Shown: positions 1 to 5,598 of the stretch, piece by piece
Position numbering within the stretch: the first letter of the stretch is position 1
How the letters are laid out: every line of letters starts with the position of its first letter
Origin: Acidimicrobiia bacterium
GTDB lineage: Bacteria; Actinomycetota; Acidimicrobiia; Spongiisociales; UBA5794
Length of the DNA: 5,598 nt
Assembly (NCBI GenBank): GCA_013003515.1
Contig: JABDIW010000494.1
Location: 1 to 5,598 of the forward strand
Direction of reading: 5' to 3'
Position numbers and translations under genes: made by a program
The notes under the pieces: generated by a model
Databases searched by the model: none
Told to the model about the DNA's origin: nothing
What the model saw: only the letters and a program-made list of their open reading frames with translations

Positions 1-2
1 CC

Positions 3-2447
3 TTCTGGTCGACCCGGCGACCCTTTCCACAGGTATCCGGCGAGCTGCGGTTGCCAGGCCTCGACGGTGAAGTCGAGGTCCTCCGCGACGGCTTTGGCGT
101 CCCCAACATCTACGCGTCCACGAGTCATGACCTGTTCTTCGCCCAGGGGGTGGTCCATGCCCAGGACCGGTTCTTCCAGATGGACTTCTGGCGCCACATC
201 GGCTCGGGGCGGCTCGCCGAGATGTTCGGTGAGGACCAGCTCGACAACGACCTGTTCCTGCGCACCCTCCGTTGGCGTGACATCGCCACCGACGAGTATT
301 CGGCGCTGCCGGGCGAGGACAGGGCGATCCTCGATGCGTACGCCGAGGGAGTGAACGCCTACCTGGCAACGCGGTCGCCGTCGGAACTCGCCTTCGAATA
401 CTCGATCCTCGAGTTGACCAACCACTCGTACACGCCCGAGCCGTGGTCGCCGATCGACACCCTCACCTGGCTCAAAGTGATGGCCTGGGACCTGCGGGGC
501 AACATGGATGCCGAGATCGATCGAGCCATCCTGCTCCACGACCTTGACGCCGAGCTCCTCGACACGCTGTACCCGGCGTATCCAGGCGCTCACCCGACCA
601 TCGTTGGCGACCGCTCGCCCGCGGGCGCCGGACCCGCGATCGCTCCGCTACCGACAACCGAAGCCGTCGCAGGTGCGTCCGACCTCGCCGCAGCGGTCAT
701 GGCCTTCGCCGACACCATCGACGACGTCACCGGTGGCGGCCGTCCCGGGTTGGGGTCGAACAGCTGGGTCGTCTCCGGCGCTCTCACCGCCTCGGGCAAG
801 CCACTGCTCGCCAACGACCCGCATCTCTCGATCCAGATGCCGTCCATCTGGTACCAGGTCGGCCTCCACTGCCGGCCGGTGGGCGCCGGATGCCCCTACG
901 CGGTTGCCGGGTTCACCTTCCCGGGAGCACCGGGGGTGGTGATCGGCCACAACGATCGGGTCGCCTGGGGCTTCACCAATCTCGGGCCCGACGTCATGGA
1001 CCTCGTCGTCGAGCGCCTCGACCCGGCCAACCCGAATCGGTACGAGGTCGACGGTGAGTTCCACGACATGACGATCACCACCGAGACCGTCGAGGTGGCC
1101 GGTGGAGACTCCGAGGAGCTCACGATCCGCTGGACCAGGAACGGTCCGATCATCTCGGACACGTTCGGCCGTCTCGAGGACTTCGACACCGAGGCGGGCA
1201 TCGACCTGCCCGCCGACTACGCCATCTCGTTGCGGTGGACGGCACTCGAGCCGGTGCCGACGTTCTCGGCCCTCGTCGCCATGAACCAGGCATCGAACTG
1301 GAACGAGTTTCGGGATGCTGCGGCGATGTTTGCAGTCCCGTCCCAGAACCTCGTCTACGCCGATGTCGACGGCAACATCGGATACCAGTCACCCGGCAAC
1401 GTCCCGATCCGGGCTACCGGAGATGGCCGGCTGCCGGTGCCCGGCTGGGACACGTCATACGACTGGACCGGCTTCATCCCCTTCGATGAGCTGCCGACCG
1501 TCTTCAACCCGCCCGAGGGATACATCGTCACTGCCAACAACGCCGTGGTCGGGCCCGGGTATCCCTACCTGCTGACCCACGATTGGTCCTACGGCTACCG
1601 GGCGCGGCGCATCGTGGACATGGTGGAGTCGGTGGGCGTCTTCGATGTCCCGACGATGTCGGCTATGCAGTTCGACACCTACAACCTGAACGCCGGGCGG
1701 CTCGTCCCGGAGCGGGCACGGATCGGGGAATCGATCGGGTCCGACCCGGAGTCGGTCGAGTTCGAGGCTCTGGCTGCGCTGCTCGGGTGGGATCTTCGCA
1801 ACGACGCCGACTCCACCGGTGCCGCCGTGTTCGGGGCGTTCTGGCGTGAGCTTCAGGCGGCGGTGTTCCACGACGACCTGCCCGAGGACCTGTGGCCGCA
1901 GGGCGGATCGAGATGGTTTGCGGCCATCGACGTGATGCTCGACGCGCCGGCACATCCGCTGTGGGACGACGCCGGGACTTCCGGGAGTGAGGACCGCGAC
2001 ACGATGCTGGCGATGGCATTCGGTGCCGCAGTCGCCGATCTCCGCGACCGCCTGGGTGGCGACGTCTCGTCGTGGGCTTGGGGTGACCTCCACACTGCCA
2101 CGTTCGAAAACCAGACTCTGGGTCAGAGCGGCATCGGCCTGATCGAGAACCGGTTCAACCGGGGGCCGTACCCAACGGCCGGTGGCGAGAGCATCGTCAA
2201 TGCGGTCGGGTCGGACCCGACTGAGGGGTTCGAGGTCGATTGGCTCCCGTCGATGCGGATGGTCATCGACCTCTCCGATCTCGATGCCTCCTTGGCGATT
2301 CACACCACCGGCCAATCGGGGCACCCCTACCACGAGCACTATCAGGACATGATTCCGCTGTGGCTCGAAGGAGCCAACACGCACATGGCGTGGAGCCGCG
2401 GAGCGGTCGAGATGGCGACGACCGATCGGCTGGTTCTCCTGCCCTGA
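3..2447 (+). CDS. Penicillin acylase family protein (Ntn hydrolase, S45), 5'-truncated by window edge
   Basis: This is a secreted-type amidohydrolase that would self-cleave into alpha and beta chains and hydrolyse an amide bond; the substrate is unknown. The frame is open to the left edge. The residues before the TTG at 51 (RRPFPQVSGELRLPGLDG) read as normal family sequence, so that TTG is internal and the true start with its signal peptide lies upstream. Counting the TTG as residue 1, RDGFGVPNIYA and AQDRFFQMDFWR are alpha-chain motifs. Roughly residues 183-235 are a Gly/Ala/Pro-rich spacer. GSNSWVVSG places the nucleophile at Ser236 (beta Ser1). NDPHL gives His at beta 23, GHNDRVAWG follows, and Asp beta79/Asp beta82 align with penicillin G acylase calcium ligands. 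TANN supplies the expected catalytic Asn (beta 261). Cys beta39 and beta46 could form a disulfide. The C-terminal SGHPYHEHYQD block is complete. Family membership is secure. Specificity (beta-lactam, acyl-homoserine lactone, lipopeptide or other) cannot be assigned. Confidence 0.93.
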   Translation, partial: FWSTRRPFPQVSGELRLPGLDGEVEVLRDGFGVPNIYASTSHDLFFAQGVVHAQDRFFQMDFWRHIGSGRLAEMFGEDQLDNDLFLRTLRWRDIATDEYSALPGEDRAILDAYAEGVNAYLATRSPSELAFEYSILELTNHSYTPEPWSPIDTLTWLKVMAWDLRGNMDAEIDRAILLHDLDAELLDTLYPAYPGAHPTIVGDRSPAGAGPAIAPLPTTEAVAGASDLAAAVMAFADTIDDVTGGGRPGLGSNSWVVSGALTASGKPLLANDPHLSIQMPSIWYQVGLHCRPVGAGCPYAVAGFTFPGAPGVVIGHNDRVAWGFTNLGPDVMDLVVERLDPANPNRYEVDGEFHDMTITTETVEVAGGDSEELTIRWTRNGPIISDTFGRLEDFDTEAGIDLPADYAISLRWTALEPVPTFSALVAMNQASNWNEFRDAAAMFAVPSQNLVYADVDGNIGYQSPGNVPIRATGDGRLPVPGWDTSYDWTGFIPFDELPTVFNPPEGYIVTANNAVVGPGYPYLLTHDWSYGYRARRIVDMVESVGVFDVPTMSAMQFDTYNLNAGRLVPERARIGESIGSDPESVEFEALAALLGWDLRNDADSTGAAVFGAFWRELQAAVFHDDLPEDLWPQGGSRWFAAIDVMLDAPAHPLWDDAGTSGSEDRDTMLAMAFGAAVADLRDRLGGDVSSWAWGDLHTATFENQTLGQSGIGLIENRFNRGPYPTAGGESIVNAVGSDPTEGFEVDWLPSMRMVIDLSDLDASLAIHTTGQSGHPYHEHYQDMIPLWLEGANTHMAWSRGAVEMATTDRLVLLP

Positions 2448-2451
2448 CCGT

Positions 2452-2479
2452 TTGGCTATCTGCAATCCGCGCCTACCCT
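2452..2479 (+). promoter_or_regulatory. Possible promoter of the lipoprotein gene
   Basis: In the 41-base gap after the acylase stop there is a TTGGCT hexamer (2452-2457), a 16-base spacer and a TACCCT hexamer (2474-2479) that fits the actinobacterial TAnnnT -10 pattern. The ATG follows nine bases later and no Shine-Dalgarno sequence is visible, which would suit a leaderless or nearly leaderless message. The gap is slightly longer than ideal, so this is tentative; read-through from the acylase gene is the alternative. Confidence 0.35.
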
Positions 2480-2488
2480 GACGGCTTC

Positions 2489-3199
2489 ATGAGACATGCC
2501 GGTCGACTCTTTTCGATACTGCTCTCCGTGGTCGTGCTGGCCGCGGCCTGTGGCGACGCCGACACTTCGGGTGACACGACCACCACGGTCATCGCGGGCG
2601 GCGACACCACCACAACCACAGTGAGCCAGACCGATACCACCCTCGCCGGGACCGACACCACCACCACGACGACGGGTGGAACCGACACCACCACCGTCGC
2701 CACGACGACGACCACCACGGTCGCCGGTTCCCCGACCACCACCACGCCCGCCGAGACCCCGCTGCTGACCGTGAGCGACCCACGCGGGTTCTCGTTCGGC
2801 TACCCGGCCTCGTGGACCATGGAACAGGACACCTTTGGCGATTACCTGATGTCATCGCCCTTCACCAGCGGTAGTGACCTCTTCGCCGAGTCGTTCGAGA
2901 TCTATGCGGACCCCTTCTGGGATGGGACCGCCGACGAGTACGGAGAACTGTGGCTGGAGGCGCTGGGACTCGTCCATGACGACCTCGTGGTGATCGCCGA
3001 GGAATCCGCCGACATCGGGGGGCTCACCGGGTACATCCTCGAGTACCAGATCCCTGGTGGTGACACCCACACCCGCGAGGGGTATGTGATGTTCGATGGC
3101 GTCCTCTACAACGTCTACTACACCGGCACCATCGACGAGTACCCGGTGTGGCTCGCCGACGGCATGCGGATCTGGGACTCGTTCAGCTTCTCCGGTTGA
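2489..3199 (+). CDS. Secreted lipoprotein with Thr-rich tether and PsbP/DcrB/Mog1-like domain
   Basis: A predicted cell-surface lipoprotein of 236 residues. I chose the ATG at 2489 because it begins a textbook lipoprotein signal: basic start (MRHAGR), hydrophobic core (residues 7-19), then LAAAC with Cys21 as the lipidated residue. The frame stays open upstream into the acylase gene, but that part would bury the signal peptide. Residues 26-91 are a low-complexity linker made mainly of Thr with Asp, Gly and Val, probably an extended and possibly glycosylated spacer from the membrane. Residues 92-236 form a compact domain beginning DPRGFSFGYPASW and ending with an aromatic strand region (YNVYYTG, WDSFSFSG). 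That pattern resembles the PsbP/DcrB/Mog1-like fold found in many small actinobacterial lipoproteins; this is a recognition-level inference. No catalytic residues are evident. A binding or envelope-maintenance role is possible but unproven. Its tail converges on polX. Confidence 0.85.
   Translation: MRHAGRLFSILLSVVVLAAACGDADTSGDTTTTVIAGGDTTTTTVSQTDTTLAGTDTTTTTTGGTDTTTVATTTTTTVAGSPTTTTPAETPLLTVSDPRGFSFGYPASWTMEQDTFGDYLMSSPFTSGSDLFAESFEIYADPFWDGTADEYGELWLEALGLVHDDLVVIAEESADIGGLTGYILEYQIPGGDTHTREGYVMFDGVLYNVYYTGTIDEYPVWLADGMRIWDSFSFSG
2564..2761 (+). repeat. Low-complexity threonine-codon repeat inside the lipoprotein gene
   Basis: This stretch encodes the Thr-rich tether (residues 26-91). It is built from degenerate GACACCACCACC-type units. 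An exact 15-base block, ACCGACACCACCACC, occurs at 2651-2665 and again at 2681-2695, a 30-base period, and a related unit starts at 2603. The codons mix ACC, ACG and ACA. Such tracts can vary in length by slippage. The antisense strand reads as poly-Val and is not a gene. Confidence 0.85.
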
Positions 3200-3219
3200 G
3201 CCAATTCGCAGGAAATGCT

Positions 3220-3245
3220 CCGGTTGGGAATCCGCTCAACGTCGG
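3220..3245. terminator. Possible shared hairpin at the convergent gene ends
   Basis: GTTGGG (3223-3228) can pair with CGCTCAAC bases 3235-3240 around a six-base loop, with one G-T wobble. CCG/CGG (3220-3222 with 3243-3245) can extend the stem after a two-base bulge. It lies between the lipoprotein stop (3197-3199) and the last codons of polX, and includes the polX stop. Only short T runs flank it (CTTTCC on +, ATTTCC on -), so it is a weak candidate for a bidirectional intrinsic terminator. Confidence 0.25.
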
Positions 3246-4981
3246 CGCTTTCCGTCCGCCCAATTCAGGAACTTCTTGACCGGCCAGGTGTTGGCCACGG
3301 CAGACTTGTCGACCCAGCCCCGCCGTGATTGGTGCACGGCCCATGTCACGTTGCGGTATTCGGATACGGCGTGGGCGTCTGTGTCGAGGACGAAGGTGAT
3401 GTCGCGACCCCGGGCGCGTCGCAACACCTCGGCGGTCGCATCCAGCCGATCGAGGTGCCCGTTGATCTCGATCGCACACCGAGTGCGCTCAGCGGCATCG
3501 AGAACGGCATCGACATCGAACTCGATCCCGGGGCGACGCCCGATCATCCGACCCGACAGGTGCCCGATGGCATTGACGCCGGGGGTCTCCATTGCGGTGA
3601 TCAAACGCTGTGTCTGCGTCTCGGCGTCGAGGTCGAAGTGCGAGTGAACCGACGCCACGCCCCAGTCGAACCCCTCGAGGAAGTCGTCGTCCCAATCGAC
3701 CGAACCGTCCGGGGCGATGTTCAGCTCCGCCCCATGGAGGATCTCCATGTCGTCGTGCTTGGCGCGCATCGCGGCCAGCACCTCTCGTTGCTCGAGCATC
3801 CGGTCCCTCGATAGACCGTTGATGGCCAGCCCTTCGGCGTGGTCGGTGATGGCGACATAGGCGAGGCCACGGGCCGCGGCACCGTCGAGCATCGCCTCGA
3901 GCGGAGCCCGGCCGTCGCCGGACCAGTCGGAGTGGACGTGAAGGTCACCCTTGATGTGGCGCTCCTCCACCAGTTTCGGGAGCTCCCCGGTTGACGCAGA
4001 GGCGATCTCCCCGATCCCTTCTCGCAGCTCGGCGGCGACATAGGGCAGATCGAGCGCGGCGTAGATGGCCTTCTCGGTCTTCGATGCGATCACCTCGTCG
4101 GTCTCGACGTCCGACAACCCGTACTCGTTGAGCGTCCAACCCCGGTCGATGGCTCGCTGTCTGAGCTCGATGTTGTGCTGCTTGGACCCGGTGAAGTACA
4201 TGACGGCCGCACCGAACGAGGATGGCGGGACGACCCTCAAATCCACCTGGAGGCCACCAGAGACCAGGATCACGGACTTCGTCTCCCCCTTCGCCACCAC
4301 CTCCGTGGCGATCGGGAGCTCGACGAACGCCTCCGACGCGATCTCGGGCTGCGTCGACGCCACCAGAATGTCGATGTCTCCGATGGTCTCGCGGAAGCGG
4401 CGAAGGCTCCCGCAGTACTGCACGCTCTTGACCCCAGCAACGCCAGACAGAGCTGCCACGATCTCCTCGGCGATCGGCAACGCCTCTGCAATCGGCGTTC
4501 GGCGATCCTTGCCATGCATCCCGAGCCGCTCGATGGCGTGCGCAAGCTTCTCTTCGCTCTTGGCACCCATACCCGGAAGCTCCCGAATGCGCTCCCCGGC
4601 AATCGCTTCCTTGAGCCCATCGACATCCTCGACACCCAGCCGGTCTCGGAGCAACAGGACGGTCTTGGGCCCCAGACCGGGGATCCGGGTGAGTTCGAGA
4701 AGCGCTGGTGGATATGCCGTGCGCAGCTTCTCGACCTTCTCCATGGTCCCGGTGTCGACGACCTCTCTGATCTTCTTGGCGGACGACGCCCCGATGCCAG
4801 GAAGCTTGGCGAGGTCGGCGGCGGTCATGTCCGCCACGTCACGGTCCAACTCACCGAGGGCAGAGGCTGCCTTCTCGTAGGCGCGAACCCGGAACGATTG
4901 TGCGCTGCCCTCATCGAGCTTGGTGAGGTCGACCAGTTCGGAGAACAGCCTGATGACTTCGCGGTTGGAGCTCGCCGACAC
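3236..4981 (-). CDS. polX: PolX-family DNA polymerase/3'-5' exonuclease with C-terminal PHP domain
   Basis: A complete 581-residue bacterial PolX, normal in length, acting in the cytoplasm on gapped or damaged DNA in base-excision-type repair. Residues 1-85 are the Pol beta-like 8-kDa region (SFRVRAYEKAA). Helix-hairpin-helix motifs sit at LPGIG (60-64), IPGLG (100-104) and LPGMG (135-139). The palm has GSLRR (191-195), ETIGDIDILV with catalytic Asp202 and Asp204, Asp247 in LQVDLRV, then FTGSKQHN. The PHP domain starts near 345. Its metal ligands appear intact: His348, His350, probably Asp356, His381, Glu419, His446, His474, Asp535 and His537, so nuclease activity is expected. The start is GTG (complement 4979-4981). 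An in-frame TAG four codons upstream (4991-4993) excludes any longer form, and the N-terminus matches the family. No strong Shine-Dalgarno is seen; a -10-like box suggests a leaderless message. The gene is convergent with the lipoprotein and divergent from the membrane-protein gene. Confidence 0.96.
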   Translation of the reverse strand: MSASSNREVIRLFSELVDLTKLDEGSAQSFRVRAYEKAASALGELDRDVADMTAADLAKLPGIGASSAKKIREVVDTGTMEKVEKLRTAYPPALLELTRIPGLGPKTVLLLRDRLGVEDVDGLKEAIAGERIRELPGMGAKSEEKLAHAIERLGMHGKDRRTPIAEALPIAEEIVAALSGVAGVKSVQYCGSLRRFRETIGDIDILVASTQPEIASEAFVELPIATEVVAKGETKSVILVSGGLQVDLRVVPPSSFGAAVMYFTGSKQHNIELRQRAIDRGWTLNEYGLSDVETDEVIASKTEKAIYAALDLPYVAAELREGIGEIASASTGELPKLVEERHIKGDLHVHSDWSGDGRAPLEAMLDGAAARGLAYVAITDHAEGLAINGLSRDRMLEQREVLAAMRAKHDDMEILHGAELNIAPDGSVDWDDDFLEGFDWGVASVHSHFDLDAETQTQRLITAMETPGVNAIGHLSGRMIGRRPGIEFDVDAVLDAAERTRCAIEINGHLDRLDATAEVLRRARGRDITFVLDTDAHAVSEYRNVTWAVHQSRRGWVDKSAVANTWPVKKFLNWADGKRRR

Positions 4982-5049
4982 GTGCGGAATCTACCTGGCG
5001 TGTATGGCGATCCTTCAGCGATGCATGCTGCATTCCGATAACCCCGGAG
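4982..5049. promoter_or_regulatory. Short divergent intergenic region between polX and the membrane-protein gene
   Basis: These 68 bases must hold control elements for both divergent genes if the rightward gene starts at 5050. They contain the polX -10-like box and an ATGCA-TGC-TGCAT inverted repeat (5021-5033). A CGGAAT/ATTCCG pair (4985-4990 and 5032-5037) is also present. A weak GATAAC hexamer (5037-5042) lies seven bases before the ATG at 5050. I see no GAACnnnnGTTC-type SOS box. Confidence 0.4.
4988..4993 (-). promoter_or_regulatory. Likely -10 box for a leaderless polX transcript
   Basis: Read on the minus strand, TAGATT (a match to TAnnnT) lies six bases before the GTG start of polX. 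A transcript starting about seven bases downstream of this box would begin at the start codon itself. The first three bases are also the in-frame TAG that limits the ORF. No clear -35 hexamer is visible upstream. This is inferred from spacing and consensus only. Confidence 0.5.
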
Positions 5050-5598
5050 ATGGAACATCCGCTCCCCGGGTCGCGTCGCGTCGAACCCACTGCGACCCTT
5101 GCCCCCGAGACCGCGCCGCCGCAGGCACAGGCGACGTGGAGTCCTCCCACGCCGGTACGGCACGAACGCGAAACCGGAGTGGGGCTGGGGATGCTCGCCG
5201 TCGCGTCGGCCCTGGTCTGGGGCGTGGGTGCCGTTCCCCTCATCGCCGGCTCGGCGTGGACGCTGCGCGCCGCCATCACACTGCTCGTCATCGCCGCCGG
5301 GCTCCCGGCACTGCTGAGACTCCGCCGCACACCGCACCGCCTCGCGGCACTGCTGGCCGCCTCCCTGCTGATCGTTGCACTCGCCTCGGTGGCAGCGTCT
5401 GGCGACCCGACCCGTTCCTTCTTCGGTCACTTCGGATGGGCGGTTGGCTGGCTCCCCCTGGCCGGTCTCGTGTCGGCATGGGCGCTGGGGGCGGTCCTCA
5501 CTGCATCGTGGGTCCGGCGGGTGGAGACCACCGTCCTCGTTGCTGTCGCCGTCAACGGGCTCATCGCCGTCCTCCAGACCGCTTTCCGGCCGCCGGTG
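5050..5598 (+). CDS. Multi-spanning membrane protein, possibly O-antigen ligase/polymerase-like, 3'-truncated
   Basis: The frame from ATG 5050 is open to the right edge (183 residues seen). After a Pro/Ala/Arg-rich, probably cytoplasmic segment (1-45), it has about five hydrophobic stretches near residues 46-66, 71-90, 97-117, 129-153 and 159-178, with basic loops between some (LRLRRTPHR, WVRRVE). This is clearly a polytopic membrane protein. The segment GDPTRSFFGHFGW followed by a new helix resembles the N-terminal region of O-antigen-ligase/Wzy-like proteins that handle lipid-linked glycans; this is a weak family inference because the diagnostic large loop lies outside the window. The start is uncertain. 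ATG 5050 has GGAG directly against it, too close for a ribosome-binding site. ATG 5191, just before the first helix, has GGAG eleven bases upstream and is a credible alternative. Divergent from polX, so probably unrelated in function. Confidence 0.7.
   Translation, partial: MEHPLPGSRRVEPTATLAPETAPPQAQATWSPPTPVRHERETGVGLGMLAVASALVWGVGAVPLIAGSAWTLRAAITLLVIAAGLPALLRLRRTPHRLAALLAASLLIVALASVAASGDPTRSFFGHFGWAVGWLPLAGLVSAWALGAVLTASWVRRVETTVLVAVAVNGLIAVLQTAFRPPV

Noticed and set aside
1455..2465. 336-codon open frame on the minus strand opposite the acylase gene
   Set aside because: It lies antisense to a strongly conserved coding region. Long antisense frames are expected from the high-GC codon bias, and its translation is Arg/Pro/Gly/Val-rich with no recognisable motif.
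2240..2488. N-terminal extension of the lipoprotein frame into the acylase gene
   Set aside because: The frame is open, but starting there would place the lipoprotein signal inside the protein; ATG 2489 gives a proper signal peptide and lipobox.
2473..2745. Minus-strand frame rich in Val that looks like a hydrophobic peptide
   Set aside because: It is simply the antisense of the Thr-codon repeat (ACC/ACG read as GGT/CGT-type codons).
3190..3226. Nine-base direct repeat CTCCGGTTG (3190-3198 and 3218-3226)
   Set aside because: It is short and single, with no insertion or attachment-site context; most likely chance in high-GC DNA.
3329..3814. 161-codon plus-strand frame opposite the PHP domain
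   Set aside because: It is a shadow of the conserved PHP coding sequence, without its own start context or family resemblance.
4175..5041. 288-codon open frame on the plus strand opposite polX
   Set aside because: It mirrors the HhH and palm coding region of a complete PolX and runs across the divergent promoter region; no domain is recognisable.
4825..5430. 201-codon minus-strand frame spanning the start of polX and the divergent gene
   Set aside because: It overlaps polX in another frame and the membrane-protein gene in antisense; the composition is Arg/Gly/Gln-rich and typical of a shadow.

Overview
This is a high-GC, gene-dense bacterial window. Strong G/C bias at third codon positions, a GTG start, probable leaderless starts behind TAnnnT-type -10 boxes, and a lipoprotein with a long threonine-rich tether all point to an actinobacterium. 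An Acidimicrobiia-like lineage is my guess from the style of the lipoprotein; it is not proven by the sequence. I see no mobile element, CRISPR array, tRNA or rRNA.

Layout, left to right: (1) A penicillin-acylase-family Ntn hydrolase on the + strand, missing only its 5' end and stopping at 2447. (2) After 41 bases, a small secreted lipoprotein on the + strand (2489-3199) with lipobox Cys21, a Thr-rich linker and a C-terminal domain resembling the PsbP/DcrB/Mog1 fold. (3) Converging on it with 36 bases between, a complete PolX-type DNA polymerase with a C-terminal PHP phosphoesterase domain on the - strand (4981-3236). (4) Divergent from polX across a 68-base gap (or about 209 bases if a later start is used), the 5' part of a multi-spanning membrane protein on the + strand. 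It runs off the right edge and resembles the N-terminal part of O-antigen-ligase/polymerase-like proteins.

The four genes do not form one obvious pathway. The first two are codirectional and both act outside the cytoplasmic membrane, so cotranscription is possible, although the lipoprotein has a promoter-like sequence of its own. PolX is a cytoplasmic DNA-repair enzyme and is probably transcribed alone. I found no convincing evidence of a previously undescribed system. The points worth a second look are the leaderless start of polX, a lysine in PolX at the position of the Pol beta dRP-lyase nucleophile, the acylase of unknown substrate with His at beta-23, the period-30 Thr repeat, and a shared hairpin at the convergent gene ends.
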